Position numbers and translations under genes: made by a program | In this document: positions 13,511 to 20,733 of the stretch, one piece after another | How the letters are laid out: each line of letters begins with the position of its first letter | Position numbering within the stretch: position 1 is the stretch's first letter | Assembly (NCBI RefSeq): GCF_022288825.1 | Contig: NZ_JAKOOW010000002.1 | Span: 1 to 22,685, forward strand | Reading direction: 5' to 3' | DNA from: Kingella pumchi | Lineage (GTDB): Bacteria; Pseudomonadota; Gammaproteobacteria; Burkholderiales; Neisseriaceae | Length of the DNA stretch: 22,685 nucleotides | Notes under the pieces: model-generated | What the model was told of the DNA's origin: nothing | Database searches by the model: none | The model's input: only the letters and a program-made list of their open reading frames with translations

Positions 13511-14284
13511 ATGACCGACACCAACCAACTCACCGCCCTAATCGAAGAAGCCTACCGTCTGTTCGCCCCCTGCCGCGCCGATTTCCCACTGGCCGTCTGC
13601 ACCTGCGACTGCTGCTCACCCGCAGACTTCCAGCGCGAACTACTGCGCTTTCCCCTGCGCGACATTCCCGAAGACTATCTGCAGGCCTACCTCGGCAGCG
13701 TCCCATTGGACGACGAAGCAGCTACTGCCCGCGACATGAAACACTTTCTGCCACGCATTCTCGAAGCCATCGTGCGCGGCGAAGACATCCGCAGCTTGGA
13801 AGAAATGCAGCTCGACAAACTCCGCTGCGACCTGCCCGAAGTTTGGTCGGCTGCCGAATTGGACTTTATGCACCGCTTCGCCTGCGCCTGGTTTGTGCGA
13901 CAACTCACCGCCGCACCCGACTACGGCAACCCCGCCGCCGCACTCGTCATGTTCCACCACGCCGGTTTGGACATTACCGCCGAACTGCTCGACATCTGGA
14001 CGCAGCACGCCGACCGCCTGCCCGCGCTGGCCGACTTTGTCGAAACGTGGACGGCGCTGCCCGTCGGCAGCAAAAAATGGCGGCAGGATTTCTACCTGTC
14101 CGCCAGCCGCCGCCAAGACCCCGCCGTTTTCAACCAAGCCTTTGCGCAATGGTTTGAAAACCCCGCCACCCGCACCGCCTTCCATGCGGCCCTTGAAACC
14201 GCGCTGCTGGCAGGAAACGTTTCCGCCGACGAAGTGCCGCTGTGGGAATGCTGTTACGACGATTTGGGGCGCAAGGCTACCTGA
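13511..14284 (+). CDS. Conserved-looking protein with N-terminal Cys cluster, function unknown
   Basis: A 257-aa soluble protein that I do not recognise. It has C21 and then a tight cluster C30-T-C32-D-C34-C35 (VCTCDCCSP), which could bind a metal. The remainder is helical and Trp-rich (FACAWFVRQLT, WTQHADRLPALADFVETW). No signal peptide or membrane segment is visible. The ATG at 13511 follows GAAAG at about 9 nt. A frame open upstream runs through the tRNA-like 3' end and is rejected as part of the gene. The TGA stop is within a degenerate DUS (AGGCTACCTGAA), giving a C-terminal KAT. Confidence 0.65.
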   Translation: MTDTNQLTALIEEAYRLFAPCRADFPLAVCTCDCCSPADFQRELLRFPLRDIPEDYLQAYLGSVPLDDEAATARDMKHFLPRILEAIVRGEDIRSLEEMQLDKLRCDLPEVWSAAELDFMHRFACAWFVRQLTAAPDYGNPAAALVMFHHAGLDITAELLDIWTQHADRLPALADFVETWTALPVGSKKWRQDFYLSASRRQDPAVFNQAFAQWFENPATRTAFHAALETALLAGNVSADEVPLWECCYDDLGRKAT

Positions 14285-14328
14285 AACCTTTGCGAAACCT
14301 AAAATAAAACAAGAAATAGTTAAATCAT

Positions 14329-14433
14329 CGTCACTCCCGCGTAGGCGGGAATCTTGGTTGAACTTAAACAGTAGGTTGTTTTTTCAAAAATTTTTGAACA
14401 TTAAACAAGATTCCCGCCTGCGCGGGAGTGACG
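14329..14433. repeat. Pair of inverted dRS3-like repeats enclosing a palindrome
   Basis: Outer arms of 28 nt (14329-14356 and 14406-14433) are inverted copies with one mismatch. Each contains a 20-nt dRS3-like unit: 14333-14352 and 14410-14429 (ATTCCCGCCTGCGCGGGAGT), close to the neisserial dRS3 pattern ATTCCC-N8-GGGAAT. The interior is AT-rich and includes the perfect palindrome TTCAAAAATTTTTGAA (14383-14398). In Neisseria dRS3 units are target sites for filamentous prophage insertion and for rearrangement. No gene is inside. Confidence 0.75.
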
Positions 14434-14510
14434 GTATTTAATGACGGTATTGATTGTTTTTAGGCCGCCTGAAAGCCCAAAAGCAGCCTGAAACACCCAT
14501 CCCAGCGCAA

Positions 14511-14661
14511 CCTTGCTCCCTCCCCTGCGCCCCAAGCGCGGGGGAGGGTTGGGGTGGGGGTGGCAGTTCGCAGAACTGCGTTTGCCGCTACCGTTACCCT
14601 GAAAAGTTTCCGCAGCAGCCACCGCCCCCACCCTAGCCCCCCCGCTTTGGCGGGAGAGGGA
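14511..14661 (-). repeat. 150-bp dispersed repeat, copy 2 (inverted)
   Basis: Reverse-oriented copy of the element at 11401-11550. It begins CCTTGCTCCCTCCCCTGCG and ends with GGCGGGAGAGGG. The shared core includes the CGCAGTT/AACTGC segment. It lies 83 nt before the kinase/RNA ligase gene, with an inverted DUS pair (14680-14706) between. Confidence 0.75.
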
Positions 14662-14743
14662 ACACGGCAGCCGATACCTTTCAGGCTGCTTTCAAAGCAG
14701 CCTGAAACCCCACAAACCCAAACCCAATTCAAAAGGACTAAAA

Positions 14744-16228
14744 ATGCAAACCCAAACTTTCCTGTTGTTACGCGGCCATCAAGGCTCGGGCAAATCGACT
14801 TTTGCCGCGCAGAAAACCGCCGAGTTTCTCGCGCAGTATCCCGACGGCGAAGTCGTGCGCATCGAAAACGATTTGCTGCTTACCGACGAAAACGGCGTGT
14901 ACCGCTGGTCGCCCGAAGCCTTGGACAAAGCGCAGCGGCGCGGCCAGGCGGCGATGCGCGATGCCTTTAGGCGCGGCCAGTCCGAGCGAGCGCGGCCGAT
15001 GCTGGTGCTCAATTCCAACACCAACCAGAAATCGTCCGCCTGCATCGCCATGATGCAGATGGCAAAGAAACACGGCTTTGCCGTAGAAGTGTGCCGCCTG
15101 CACAATTTCTTTGACAACGCACACGGTGTGGGCGAAACCGACACGCTGGCCGCCTATCTGAAGCTGAACCAAAACCGCCTGCGCGAAGAAGTCCACATCC
15201 CCGCCGTGCAGCCGATGTCCGCCGCGCAGGCCGCGCTGTTGGCGCAGATGGAACGCTTTACCTGCGATGCGCTGCCCTTTGACGAAGCGCGGCAAACCTT
15301 CGTTACCGCCGAGTATCTCGCCCTCGGCCGGCGCAACTTCACCGCCAAAACCTCGCGCCGCCACCCCGGATTGCGCGTGCTCAAATACGCCCGCAGCGTG
15401 TTCTACGACAACCGCTTCGACGACGCGCTCTTGGAAATGCGCGGCATGGTGATCGACGAGCACAACCACATCATCGTTCGCCCGTTTAAAAAAGTGTTCA
15501 ACTACTCCGAACGCACGGCAAAAAACAGCAAATACCCGCTGAAAATGGACGACGCGCAACGCGTGGATGCCGTGGTCAAAATCAACGGTTTTCTCGGCTG
15601 CTGCACCCACGTGCGCCTGCCTGAAGGCCATCCCAGCCGCGGCGCGGCCTTCGACAACACCACGCTTTATTCCACCACCGGCTCGCTCGACAGCGCCTTT
15701 GCCGATATGGTGCAAAGCCATTGCGCGCAGTACGAAGACCTGTTTACCGCCCACCCAAACCACACTTTTCTGTTTGAAATCACAGACGAAAGCGACCCGC
15801 ACATTATCCGCGAGCTGCTTGGCGAAACCCTGATTGGCGTGATTGACGTGGCCACCGGCCGCCAGTTTGCCGAAGCCGAACTCGACCGCCTGGCCGCCGC
15901 CCACAACATCCGCCGCCCCGCCACCCTGCGCGGCCTGAGTTTCGGCGAGCTGAAAACCCTGCTGCAAACGGTGGAACACGAAGGCTTTATGGTGTTCGAC
16001 GCCGCCACGCAGCAAATGCTGTTCAAGCTCAAATCGCCCTATTATCTGGTGTCCAAACTGCTCGGCCGCAGCAACGAAACCAACCTCGCCGCCAAGCTCG
16101 ACAAACGCCGCATCGACGAAGAGTTCTACCCGCTGATCGACCATATCCGCGAGCGGCAGGACGAATTCAATGCGCTGGACGAGCAGCAGAAAATCGCCTT
16201 TGTGCAGGCGTTTTTGCGGGAGTTGTAG
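14744..16228 (+). CDS. Fused polynucleotide kinase / T4 Rnl1-like RNA ligase
   Basis: A 494-aa two-domain RNA-repair-type enzyme. The N-terminal P-loop kinase has Walker A GHQGSGKST (11-19) and a later NFFDNAHGVGE segment typical of PNK-like kinases; it would put a 5' phosphate on RNA or DNA. The C-terminal half is a nucleotidyltransferase of the RNA ligase type: RGMVID (233-238) before the site, adenylated Lys in motif I K279-I-N-G, FLFEITDE (342-349, motif III-like), EHEGFMVFD (411-419, motif IV), and motif V FKLKSPYY (427-434). It would seal 3'-OH and 5'-P RNA ends with ATP. No phosphatase domain is fused, but a metallophosphoesterase gene lies 2.1 kb downstream. The ATG at 14744 has AAAGGA 6 nt upstream. 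Similar fusions occur in phages and scattered bacteria. The substrate is unknown; enzyme class is confident from the motifs. Confidence 0.85.
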   Translation: MQTQTFLLLRGHQGSGKSTFAAQKTAEFLAQYPDGEVVRIENDLLLTDENGVYRWSPEALDKAQRRGQAAMRDAFRRGQSERARPMLVLNSNTNQKSSACIAMMQMAKKHGFAVEVCRLHNFFDNAHGVGETDTLAAYLKLNQNRLREEVHIPAVQPMSAAQAALLAQMERFTCDALPFDEARQTFVTAEYLALGRRNFTAKTSRRHPGLRVLKYARSVFYDNRFDDALLEMRGMVIDEHNHIIVRPFKKVFNYSERTAKNSKYPLKMDDAQRVDAVVKINGFLGCCTHVRLPEGHPSRGAAFDNTTLYSTTGSLDSAFADMVQSHCAQYEDLFTAHPNHTFLFEITDESDPHIIRELLGETLIGVIDVATGRQFAEAELDRLAAAHNIRRPATLRGLSFGELKTLLQTVEHEGFMVFDAATQQMLFKLKSPYYLVSKLLGRSNETNLAAKLDKRRIDEEFYPLIDHIRERQDEFNALDEQQKIAFVQAFLREL

Positions 16229-16283
16229 GCAGCCTGAAAAGGCAAAAGCAGCCTGAAACCGCAAATCGGGTTTTCAGGCTGCC
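16229..16283. terminator. Bidirectional DUS terminator between convergent genes
   Basis: Three DUS cores (16229-16238 and 16248-16257 on +, 16273-16282 on -). Either left copy can pair with the right one over 11-13 bp. The left copy starts directly after the ligase stop TAG, and the right one lies 27 nt beyond the stop of the leftward DUF3298 gene, so one structure can serve both. Confidence 0.7.
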
Positions 16284-16309
16284 TTCGGAAGCGGACAAAA
16301 ATCTTTTAA

Positions 16310-17158
16310 CTAACGGGCGTTCTTGTCTTCTTTCAGAATGTCGGGGCTGATTTGGTAGTGCGCCGCTTCGCGCAGGATTTCGGGTTTGACGATGCCTTTG
16401 AGCTTGGCAAGCGGGATATAGGCGGCGGGGCGGCCGAGCAGGTAGGGGCCGATTTCGTAGCTTTGGAACTCAAACATCAGCCCGCCTTTGGCAAAGCGCC
16501 AGTTGTCGGTGCCTTTGAAGTTTTTGCCGTTGTAATCGTCAAGCGAGCGGATGGCATCCTGAAGTGATGAGAAATCGTCGCTGTGTCCTTTCAGCAAACC
16601 TTCGGCAGTCGCCGTTTTTTGCAGCTTGACGAGCTTGGCGTGGCCGCCGGGCAGCAGGATGTCTTTGAGTGCCAGCGCTTTGGGCTTGGCCGTGCCGCGT
16701 TTGACCACCGACCAAGTGTGCGTGCCGTTGCCGTGCGGGCCGCAGTGGTAGCCCCAGTCTTCCTCACCGAAGACGGCGTAATTCGGTGTCTGCCCTTCCA
16801 ATTGGAGCGCGTGGATAACGCTCAGATGGCAAGCGGAGTCGTCTTTTTCCCGCTCTTTGTTGTCCTTGTTGACTTCCGCTACTTCTTCGTTTTTCAGCCA
16901 AAAGGCTTTAAGCGCTTTGGGCGAGAGATTATCGGTGCCTACGGCCTTCTGCATCTGGCGCCGCGCCCACACATCGAGCGCCTTGTCGCCGGTTTGCGGG
17001 TAGGCAACTTCCAGCTCGTGGCAGTCCGTCCGATCGGGCAAGCTGCTTTTGACGCAGTTGGCCTTTACCGTGGTGGAGACGGTTTTAAACGACAAAGGGG
17101 CGGCCTGAACGCCGGCGGCAGCCAGCAGGCTTAGCAAAAACAGGGATTTGGCAGACAT
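16310..17158 (-). CDS. Secreted RsiV-like protein (DUF3298), paralogue 1
   Basis: A 282-aa exported protein. MSAKSLFLLSLLAAAGVQA is a Sec signal peptide with a likely cut VQA/AP after residue 19. The C-terminal part (GGLMFEFQSYEIGPYLLGRP, YIPLAKLKGIVKPE) matches the DUF3298 domain found in RsiV, the lysozyme-sensing anti-sigma factor of Bacillus, and in many periplasmic proteins. Mature cysteines C35 and C46 could form a disulfide. A HGNGTHTWSVVKRGTA segment is shared with the next gene. It is about half identical by eye to the paralogue at 17304-18128, in the same orientation. AAAGGA lies 6 nt before the ATG. There is no membrane anchor or sigma-factor-binding part, so it is not an anti-sigma factor; lysozyme binding or inhibition is a guess from the family. 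Confidence 0.75.
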   Translation of the reverse strand: MSAKSLFLLSLLAAAGVQAAPLSFKTVSTTVKANCVKSSLPDRTDCHELEVAYPQTGDKALDVWARRQMQKAVGTDNLSPKALKAFWLKNEEVAEVNKDNKEREKDDSACHLSVIHALQLEGQTPNYAVFGEEDWGYHCGPHGNGTHTWSVVKRGTAKPKALALKDILLPGGHAKLVKLQKTATAEGLLKGHSDDFSSLQDAIRSLDDYNGKNFKGTDNWRFAKGGLMFEFQSYEIGPYLLGRPAAYIPLAKLKGIVKPEILREAAHYQISPDILKEDKNAR

Positions 17159-17255
17159 GATTTTCCTTTAAAACAAAACGGATAACAAAACGCCGACGCG
17201 CGTGCCGCCAAGCTGCGCCAGCGTAAGGCAAAATATTCCGGACAACAAGCGTCAA

Positions 17256-17280
17256 GCAGCCTGAAAACTTTTCAGGCTGC
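17256..17280 (-). terminator. DUS-pair terminator after DUF3298 paralogue 2
   Basis: Cores at 17256-17265 and 17271-17280 face each other with almost no spacer, giving about a 10-bp stem. It lies 24 nt beyond the stop of the leftward gene at 17304 and about 100 nt before the start of paralogue 1, so the two paralogues probably have separate transcripts. Confidence 0.65.
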
Positions 17281-17303
17281 CTTCGGAAACGGATCGAATC
17301 CTG

Positions 17304-18128
17304 TTAGCGGGCGTTTTTATTCTCTTTCAAGATGCGGGGATTGATTTGGTAGCGCGCCGCTTCGCGCAGGATTTCGGGTTTGACAATACCGTTCAAATCC
17401 TTAGCCGGAATATAGATTTCAGGCGTGCCGATGACGTAGGCGCCGATTTCGTAGCTTTGGAAGAAGAAAACCAGGCCGCCTTTGGCAAAACGCCAGTTGT
17501 CTGTTCCTTTGAAACCTTCCTTATTGTATCCGTTTGCATAGTCAAGGGCTTCTTTGGCAGATGGAAAATACTTTTTCATCAGATATTTTACATAACCGTT
17601 TTTCTGCAACTGTACCAGTTTGTCCTTTTTACCGGGCAGCAGAATATCTTGCAGCGGCACAGGCTGGGGATTGGCGGTACCGCGTTTGAGCACCGACAAA
17701 GTATGCGTGCCGTTGCCGTGCACGCCGCAGGTGTATTCCCAAACTTCTTCGCCGAATACGGCATAGTTGGGCGTCTGCCCTTCCAGCTCCATGCTCCGGA
17801 CATAGCTTAAATAGCAGGGGCTCTTGCGCCGCTCCCGATTCATTTTATTGGTTTCGCGCAGCACTTCGTCTTTTGCCAAAAAAGCTTTGAGCGCCGGTGC
17901 CGACAGATTATGGGTACCGACGGATTTTTTCACCGCCTGCAATGCCCACGCATCCAGCGCCTTGTCGCCGGTTTTGGGATAGGAAACCGTCAGCTGGTGG
18001 CAGGTCGGATTTTTACTTTTGTTGCAATCGGCCGTTACCGTAAGCATTGTGTTCTTATAGGACAACGGGGCAGCCTGAACACCGGCAGCGGCCAGCAAAC
18101 CCAGCAGCAATAAGAATTTGGCGGACAT
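17304..18128 (-). CDS. Secreted RsiV-like protein (DUF3298), paralogue 2
   Basis: A 274-aa exported protein with signal peptide MSAKFLLLLGLLAAAGVQA and likely cut VQA/AP. It shares with paralogue 1 the blocks TGDKALDxWA, LEGQTPNYAVFGEExW, HGNGTHTxSVxKRGTA, GTDNWRFAKGGL, QSYEIG and GIVKPEILREAA, and the same C-terminal KNAR. Cysteines C35 and C43 parallel those of paralogue 1. The ATG at 18128 has AAAGGAG just upstream; an in-frame ATG 34 codons earlier is rejected because the signal peptide would be buried. A DUS encodes the VQAA cleavage region. The upstream leader also resembles that of paralogue 1, so the duplication included the promoter region. Role unknown, as for paralogue 1. Confidence 0.75.
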   Translation of the reverse strand: MSAKFLLLLGLLAAAGVQAAPLSYKNTMLTVTADCNKSKNPTCHQLTVSYPKTGDKALDAWALQAVKKSVGTHNLSAPALKAFLAKDEVLRETNKMNRERRKSPCYLSYVRSMELEGQTPNYAVFGEEVWEYTCGVHGNGTHTLSVLKRGTANPQPVPLQDILLPGKKDKLVQLQKNGYVKYLMKKYFPSAKEALDYANGYNKEGFKGTDNWRFAKGGLVFFFQSYEIGAYVIGTPEIYIPAKDLNGIVKPEILREAARYQINPRILKENKNAR

Positions 18129-18316
18129 AATGACTCCTTTAAAACAAACGAATAAAACCGAATACCCGAAACGCCTGGCAACTACTGCCGCCAGCCACAT
18201 CATCGTAAGGTGGAACGGCAAAACAGACAATCCTACCGTTTCGTCCCATCCAAAAGCAGCCTGAAAGCCTTTTCAGGCTGCCCCGCAAACCCGAACACCA
18301 AGAAAGACCAAGCAAA

Positions 18317-18967
18317 ATGCCCAATATCTACTTCACATCCGATTTGCATTTTTCCCACGCCAATATCGCCCGCTTCTGCCCGCAGTTTCGCGCCCAGGAC
18401 GGCACCGACGCGCTCAACGAACAAATCATCCGCGTGTGGAACGACACCGTGTCGCCCGACGACATTGTGTATAACCTCGGCGATTTGAGTTTCGCCCGCG
18501 ACGTACAGACCGTCAGCCGCCATCTCGAGCGGCTCAACGGCGAGCACCATCTGGTTTTCGGCAACCACGACGGCATCATCCGCGCCCATCTCGATCATTT
18601 TCTCAACACCCCCAAATACGACGGCCGTCCGCTGCTTGCCTCGGCGCAGGACTATCTCAAAGTCAGACTGCCCGAGAGCGGCCAAACCGCCGTGCTGTTC
18701 CACTACCCGATCAGCGAATGGGAAGGCTGCCACAAAGGCTGGTACCATCTCTACGGCCACCTGCACGACCGTCTCGCCGCCATCCCCGGCCGCGCGCTCA
18801 ACGTCGGCTACGACCTGCACGGCCGCCTGCTCGCTGCCGAAGACGTCGAACGCTTTCTCGCCGCGCTGCCCAAAACCGACCACCACGGCGAGAAAAAAAC
18901 CATGCCCGATACCGTTGACGCGGCACGGGAATATGTTGCCCGCAGTTTGAAGCAGTTGAACGCGTGA
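18317..18967 (+). CDS. Calcineurin-like metallophosphoesterase
   Basis: A 216-aa single-domain phosphoesterase with the full metal-binding set: SDLHF (D9, H11), LGDLSF (D56), GNHD (82-85), LFHYP (H129) and GHLH (147-150). The start MPNIYFTSDLHFSHANIARF is typical of phage-type and bacterial MPEs that act on phosphodiesters or phosphomonoesters, including 2',3'-cyclic phosphate in RNA repair enzymes such as Pnkp. The substrate cannot be read from sequence. A weak AAGAAAGA precedes the ATG. It is divergent from DUF3298 paralogue 2, with an inverted DUS pair (18256-18281) in the gap, and followed by a very strong terminator. With the kinase/ligase upstream it could complete an RNA healing and sealing set; that link is inference. 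Confidence 0.85.
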   Translation: MPNIYFTSDLHFSHANIARFCPQFRAQDGTDALNEQIIRVWNDTVSPDDIVYNLGDLSFARDVQTVSRHLERLNGEHHLVFGNHDGIIRAHLDHFLNTPKYDGRPLLASAQDYLKVRLPESGQTAVLFHYPISEWEGCHKGWYHLYGHLHDRLAAIPGRALNVGYDLHGRLLAAEDVERFLAALPKTDHHGEKKTMPDTVDAAREYVARSLKQLNA

Positions 18968-18970
18968 ACC

Positions 18971-19032
18971 GACGGCAAAAGCAGCCTGAAAGCACCATTG
19001 TGGTTTTCAGGCTGCTTTTGCCGTCTTTTTTT
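18971..19032 (+). terminator. Strong DUS-based terminator after the phosphoesterase
   Basis: A perfect 21-bp stem (18971-18991 with 19005-19025) containing an inverted DUS pair, a 13-nt loop, then a run of seven T's (19026-19032). It is the best intrinsic terminator in the window. Two further DUS copies (19037-19046, 19106-19115) lie before the next gene. Confidence 0.85.
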
Positions 19033-19145
19033 GCCTTTCAGGCTGCCCGACTGCGACAAATCTTGCTACATTCGCCCCCGCCTTTTCAGACTGCCGGCCG
19101 CCCAGGCAGCCTGAAACCGTTTTCCGCCATTCACCGAGACTTGCC

Positions 19146-19769
19146 ATGAATACCGCTGCCCCCAGCCCCTACGCCCCGCCGCCGAATACCGACCTGCCGG
19201 AAACCGCGCCGCCCCCGCCGGCACCGCGTCTGCGGCGCATCGGCGCCTGTCTTTTCAATTACGCGCTGTTTATGCTGGTATGGCTGCCGGTGCTGATTAC
19301 GCTGGAACCGAAGTGGCGCTCGCTGACGCTGGCCATGCTGGTGTGGAATCCCTACACCCCGCCGCCGGTGCTCAGTCTGGCATACTATGCGGAAGAAGGC
19401 ACCACCGCCGTCCTGAGTATGGTGTTGCTGGCGCTGCTGCTGGTGGTGCAGGTAGCGCTGCTGGCGGTGCGCGGGCAGTCGCTGGGCAAAATGCTGTTCG
19501 GCCTGAAAATCGTCGGTGCCAACGGCGAGCGCGCGGGCTTCTGGCGGCTGGTGGTGGTGCGCGAAGCGGGCTTTTATCTCTGCCTGCTGCTGGCTTCCCG
19601 CCTGCCGCTGCTGTTTTTCTCGTCCTGGGAATCTGAGCTTGACCAAACGCGCTATGTGCGGCCGCTGCTGCTGGCGCTGTGCCTGCTGATGCTGTGCGTC
19701 GGCAGCCGTCGCACGCTGCAGGATATGCTGGCGGGCACGGCGGTGGCCGATGCGCGGCCGCCGCGTTAA
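19146..19769 (+). CDS. RDD family integral membrane protein
   Basis: A 207-aa membrane protein. After a Pro-rich cytoplasmic tail (1-28) it has RR(30-31) before helix 1 (32-53), helix 2 (87-108), the RDD signature GQSLGKMLFGLKIV (110-123), two more hydrophobic segments (139-160 and 171-186) and RRTLQDMLAGTAV (188-200) with the conserved Asp193. RDD proteins are often suggested to be transporters or ion-exchange proteins, but few are characterised. The ATG at 19146 has no strong ribosome site; no better start is seen. It is convergent with trpA. Confidence 0.8.
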   Translation: MNTAAPSPYAPPPNTDLPETAPPPPAPRLRRIGACLFNYALFMLVWLPVLITLEPKWRSLTLAMLVWNPYTPPPVLSLAYYAEEGTTAVLSMVLLALLLVVQVALLAVRGQSLGKMLFGLKIVGANGERAGFWRLVVVREAGFYLCLLLASRLPLLFFSSWESELDQTRYVRPLLLALCLLMLCVGSRRTLQDMLAGTAVADARPPR

Positions 19770-19795
19770 GGCAGCCTGAAAACGCCGGCGCGCAA

Positions 19796-19839
19796 AAAAG
19801 CAGCCTGAAAACCGGATGGGCGGTTTTCAGGCTGCTTTT
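19796..19839. terminator. Bidirectional DUS terminator between the RDD gene and trpA
   Basis: A perfect 19-bp stem (19796-19814 with 19821-19839) and 6-nt loop, flanked by A's on the left and T's on the right. Extra DUS copies sit at 19771-19780 and 19865-19874. It lies between two convergent genes and can end both. Confidence 0.8.
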
Positions 19840-19882
19840 GCCGTATGGGCAGGTGTTTTCGGCTTTCAGGCTGCCTGCGCCG

Positions 19883-20665
19883 TCAAACAGCCGCTTTCAG
19901 TTCGCCGACCAAGGCGGCAACGGCCTCGGCTTCGCGGCCGGGATTGGCTTCGATTTCGCGCACGATGCGGCTGCCGACAATCACGGCATCGGCCACGGCG
20001 GCGATTTTCGCGGCAGACGCGGCGTCGCTGATGCCGAAGCCGACGCCGATGGGGATGCGGATGTGGCGGCGCAGCACGGCGAGTTTTTCGGCAACGGCGG
20101 CGGTATCGAGCTCGGCCGAGCCGGTTACGCCTTTGAGCGAAACGTAATAGACAAAACCGCCGGCGCGCTGGGCGATTTGGGCGATGCGCTCTTCGCCGGT
20201 GGTGGGAGCGACCAGAAAAATGCAGTCCAGACCCGCCGCCTGCAATGCCTGCTGCAGCGGCTCGATAGTTTCCACCGGGCTGTCCACGGTCAGCACGCCG
20301 TCCACGCCGGCTTCGGCGGCGACGCGGGCAAAGGTTTCGTAACCCATTTTGTGCACGGGATTGAGATAGCCCATCAGCACCACCGGCGTGTTTTGGTTCG
20401 TTTCGCGGAAGCGGCGCACGATGGCGAGCACGTCGTTCAGCGACACGCCCTGCGCAAGCGCGCGTTCGGCGGCGCGCTGGATGGTGGGGCCGTCGGCCAT
20501 CGGGTCGGAAAAGGGCACGCCCAGCTCGATGATGTCGGCACCGGCCTTGGCCATGCCGTGCATCAGCGCCAGCGTGGTGTCGGGATCGGGATCGCCGGCG
20601 GTAACGTAGGGAATCAGCGCCTTGCGGCCGTTAAGGGCTTGGAAAACGGTTTGGATGCGGCTCAT
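19883..20665 (-). CDS. trpA: Tryptophan synthase alpha chain
   Basis: A 260-aa TIM-barrel enzyme that cleaves indole-3-glycerol phosphate to indole and glyceraldehyde 3-phosphate, passing indole to TrpB. Conserved LIPYVTAGDP, catalytic Glu47 (DIIELGVPFSDP) and Asp58 (MADGP), GVTG (res. ~175) and GFGIS are present. Length is normal. No trpB or other trp gene is adjacent, as in Neisseria where trp genes are scattered. The ATG at 20665 is the conserved start (MSRIQTVFQAL). Upstream are a tandem 19-bp repeat and a TATAAT box within a palindrome. The TAA/TGA region is not in a DUS here. Confidence 0.96.
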   Translation of the reverse strand: MSRIQTVFQALNGRKALIPYVTAGDPDPDTTLALMHGMAKAGADIIELGVPFSDPMADGPTIQRAAERALAQGVSLNDVLAIVRRFRETNQNTPVVLMGYLNPVHKMGYETFARVAAEAGVDGVLTVDSPVETIEPLQQALQAAGLDCIFLVAPTTGEERIAQIAQRAGGFVYYVSLKGVTGSAELDTAAVAEKLAVLRRHIRIPIGVGFGISDAASAAKIAAVADAVIVGSRIVREIEANPGREAEAVAALVGELKAAV

Positions 20666-20677
20666 GCTGCGTTCTGC

Positions 20678-20715
20678 TTTCTGAAAAACGGGGTGGTTTC
20701 TGAAAAACGGGGTGG
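20678..20715. repeat. Tandem 19-bp duplication in the trpA leader
   Basis: The unit TTTCTGAAAAACGGGGTGG occurs twice without gap (20678-20696 and 20697-20715). On the trpA strand it lies 13-50 nt upstream of the start codon, between the promoter-like box and the gene, so the transcribed leader would carry both copies. The CTGAAAAAC part resembles the end of a DUS. Confidence 0.8.
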
Positions 20716-20733
20716 TCGGTAAAAATCGGCAAA

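Noticed and set aside
14511..14661. Correia repeat
   Set aside because: Lacks the TATAG...CTATA ends of Correia elements; the G/C-run ends define another repeat type.
18129..18230. N-terminal extension of DUF3298 paralogue 2 to 18230
   Set aside because: It would place the signal peptide 34 residues inside the protein; AAAGGAG precedes the ATG at 18128.
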